Shown: in pieces, positions 61,839 to 64,000 of the stretch
Layout: each line of letters begins with the position of its first letter
How positions within the stretch are numbered: the first letter of the stretch is position 1
Origin: Ruminococcus sp.
Lineage (GTDB): Bacteria > Bacillota > Clostridia > Oscillospirales > Ruminococcaceae
DNA: 64,000 nt
NCBI GenBank assembly: GCA_021770655.1
Contig: JAETQO010000017.1
Coordinates: 1 to 64,000 of the forward strand
Reading direction: 5' to 3'
Program-made: the position numbers and the translations under genes
The notes under the pieces: generated by a model
Told to the model about the DNA's origin: nothing
Database searches by the model: none
The model's input: the letters and a program-made list of their open reading frames with translations, nothing else

Positions 61839-62615
61839 ATGAAAAAATCTGTAAGAAAAGCAATTATTGCAGGAAACTGGAAAATGAACAAGACAAGACC
61901 TGAGGCTAAGGAGCTTCTCAAGGCTATAAAACCGCTGGTCGCAAACGCTGAGGGAAATGTTGAGGTCATTGCCTGCGTTCCGTTCACAAACCTTGAAACA
62001 GCTGTCAACACAACAGCAGGTTCAAATGTTAAGATCGGCGCTGAGAACGTTCACTTTGAGAAGAGCGGCGCATTCACAGGAGAAATCTCCGCTGATATGC
62101 TCACGGAGCTTGGCGTTGAATACGTTGTTATCGGTCACTCCGAGAGAAGACAGTATTTCGGTGAGACGGACGAGACGGTAAACAAGAGAACAAAGGCTGC
62201 TCTTGCGGCAGGTCTTAAACCGATCGTTTGCGTAGGCGAACTTCTCTGGGAGCGTGAGTGCGACATCACAGAGGAAGTTATTGCAAGACAGATCAAGCTT
62301 GATCTTTTTGACGTTTCCGCTGAGGACGTTAAGAAGACTGTTATCGCATATGAGCCTGTATGGGCTATCGGCACAGGAAAGACCGCAACGGCAGATCAGG
62401 CTGAGGAGGTTTGCGCATTCATCAGAGCAACTCTTGCTAAAATTTACGATGAGGAGACAGCACAGGCTGTTACAATTCAGTACGGCGGTTCAATGAACGC
62501 TAAGAACTGCGCAGAACTGCTTTCCAAGGAGAACGTAGACGGAGGGCTTATCGGCGGTGCTTCTCTCAAGGCAGAGGACTTTAATACTATCGTTCAGGCG
62601 GCAGTAAACGGTTAA
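61839..62615 (+). CDS. tpiA: triosephosphate isomerase
   Basis: TpiA interconverts dihydroxyacetone phosphate and glyceraldehyde-3-phosphate. The 258-residue protein has IIAGNWKMNKTRPEA near the start, the catalytic His in VIGHSERRQYFGE near residue 102, the catalytic Glu in AYEPVWAIGTGKTA near 172 and the phosphate loop GGLIGGASL near 236. AAAGGAG precedes the ATG. It is followed after 85 bases by gpmI, with only a weak hairpin between. Confidence 0.96.
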   Translation: MKKSVRKAIIAGNWKMNKTRPEAKELLKAIKPLVANAEGNVEVIACVPFTNLETAVNTTAGSNVKIGAENVHFEKSGAFTGEISADMLTELGVEYVVIGHSERRQYFGETDETVNKRTKAALAAGLKPIVCVGELLWERECDITEEVIARQIKLDLFDVSAEDVKKTVIAYEPVWAIGTGKTATADQAEEVCAFIRATLAKIYDEETAQAVTIQYGGSMNAKNCAELLSKENVDGGLIGGASLKAEDFNTIVQAAVNG

Positions 62616-62700
62616 TAACTAAAGTCTTATGATCCGCAGGGCGGCTGAACCGTCTTTAGCGGTTATTTCCTAACTCATTTTTGAAAGGACTAAAAAATTA

Positions 62701-64000
62701 TGTCAAAGAAACCCATAGCGCTTATTATTATGGACGGCTTCGGCTATAATCACAGCGATTACGGCAATGCTATCCGCAAGGCGAATACGCCTAATCTTGA
62801 CAGACTTCTTGCAAATTATCCGCATACGCTTATCGGCGCAAGCGGAATGAACGTTGGTCTTCCCGACGGACAAATGGGAAATTCCGAGGTAGGTCACACC
62901 AATATCGGTGCAGGAAGGATCGTTTATCAGGAACTTACAAGAATAACCAAGTCCATTAAGGACGGCGACTTCTTCGGCAACGAGGCTTTTAACGCCGCTG
63001 TTGATAACTGCAAGAAGAACGGCAGCGCACTTCACCTGTTCGGATTGCTTTCCGACGGCGGAGTTCACTCCCATAATTCCCACCTTTACGGTCTGCTTGA
63101 GCTTGCCAAGAAGGCAGGACTTACAAATGTTTATGTTCACTGCTTTATGGACGGCAGAGATGTTCCTCCAACCAGCGGTGCAGACTTTGTCGCTGAGCTT
63201 CAGGACAAAATGACTGAGATAGGCATAGGTAAGATAGCTTCCGTAATGGGACGTTACTATGCAATGGACAGAGACAATCGTTGGGAACGTGTTGAAAAGG
63301 CATATGCCGCAATGGTTTACGGTGAGGGCAACAAGGCTGATAATGCTGTTGATGCGATCAAGGCTTCCTATGCTCAGGATGTTACCGATGAGTTTGTTGT
63401 TCCGACTGTTATCGATGAGAACGGCAAGATCTCCGCAGGCGACAGTGTTATCTTCTTTAACTTCCGTCCCGACAGAGCGAGAGAGATCACAAGAACTTTT
63501 GTTGACGACGAGTTTACCGGCTTTGAAAGAAGAAACGGAAGATTCCCTGTTTACTATGTCTGCATGACGCAGTATGACGTAACGATGCCTAACGTTGACG
63601 TTGCGTTCAAACCTGCAAATCTTGTCAACACCTTTGGCGAATATATTGCTAAGAAGGGCCTTTCACAGCTCAGAATTGCAGAGACCGAAAAGTATGCTCA
63701 CGTTACTTTCTTCTTCAACGGCGGCGTTGAGGCTCCGTTTGAGAATGAGGACAGAGCGCTTATTAATTCTCCTAAGGTGGCAACCTATGATCTTCAGCCT
63801 GAAATGAGTGCATATCAGGTATGCGACGAGGTCGTAAATAGAATCAATTCAGATAAATACGACGTTATCATTCTTAACTATGCAAACTGCGATATGGTCG
63901 GACACACAGGCGTATTTGATGCGGCAGTTAAGGCTGTGGAGGCTGTTGACGAGTGCCTGGGCAAGACTGTTGACGCTATTCTTGCCAAGGGCGGCGTAGC
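62701..64000 (+). CDS. gpmI: cofactor-independent phosphoglycerate mutase, cut by the window end
   Basis: GpmI interconverts 3- and 2-phosphoglycerate using manganese and a phosphoserine. About 433 residues of a usual 510 are visible. The opening [19 protein letters not shown] has the first metal Asp, [14 protein letters not shown] carries the phosphorylated Ser near residue 62, [14 protein letters not shown] near 106 and [15 protein letters not shown] near 340 are intact, and [20 protein letters not shown] near 398 provides later metal ligands. The frame stays open to the last base. AAAGGAC precedes the ATG at 62701. Confidence 0.95.

Overview
The window reads as a chromosome segment of a spore-forming, anaerobic Gram-positive gut or rumen Clostridium of the Oscillospiraceae, close to Ruminococcus. 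The evidence is an alpha/beta small acid-soluble spore protein, a cohesin-bearing surface protein beside a dockerin-bearing wall hydrolase, sortase-like NPxT(G/N) tails, a minimal two-gene Fe-S assembly operon, rubredoxin, moderate G+C with AT-rich spacers, and clean TTGACA/TATAAT promoters. The genus is an inference; no rRNA or marker tree can be read here. No tRNA, rRNA, CRISPR array, prophage or intact insertion sequence was seen.

Layout. 0-4 kb: a GNAT acetyltransferase, trmL, a DegV protein, a decayed spacer, a flavin-reductase-like gene and an AraC regulator split by a stop codon. 4-8 kb: a divergent pair, a cohesin surface protein and an SH3-glucosaminidase-dockerin protein. 8-16 kb: a leucine/branched-chain cluster (leuC, leuD, leuB, ilvB) with three unrelated genes interleaved. 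16-25 kb: PerM-like transporter, birA, an MraY-family transferase, a flippase-like protein, pssA and psd (phosphatidylethanolamine synthesis) and type I pullulanase. 25-35 kb: a surface CE2-like esterase, a DUF134-NifX fusion, a spore protein, a MATE pump, a repeat-rich spacer, smsCB, a sugar-sensor/GGDEF protein and a foldase-like lipoprotein. 35-46 kb: a cluster of HAD phosphatase, metallo-hydrolase and rlmH, then rubredoxin, murA, a NusG-II/Gx pair, ruvC-ruvA-ruvB, glmM and a methyltransferase. 46-50 kb: an accessory patch with tandem lipoprotein-like paralogues, an ANT(6)-like nucleotidyltransferase, a three-part fused gene and a LEA-like repeat protein. 50-58 kb: ecfA1-ecfA2 and a shortened ecfT, truA, a DUF5711 protein, CvpA and a ClpE-type ATPase. 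58-64 kb: pgk, three DUF3592 paralogues, tpiA and gpmI, which runs off the end.

Most genes are core metabolism. The unusual parts are the repeats: a 55-177 bp family with TTAAGGC termini (four copies, one beside the ecfT truncation), an inverted pair of about 115 bp elements carrying GC-rich palindromes that bracket the smsCB/GGDEF segment, further hairpins of similar design, and a single element with CGCTGATTAAA ends before clpE. The best candidates for new biology are the adjacent cohesin/dockerin wall pair, the TfoX_C-PfkB fusion that keeps internal ribosome sites at its joints, and the palindrome family.
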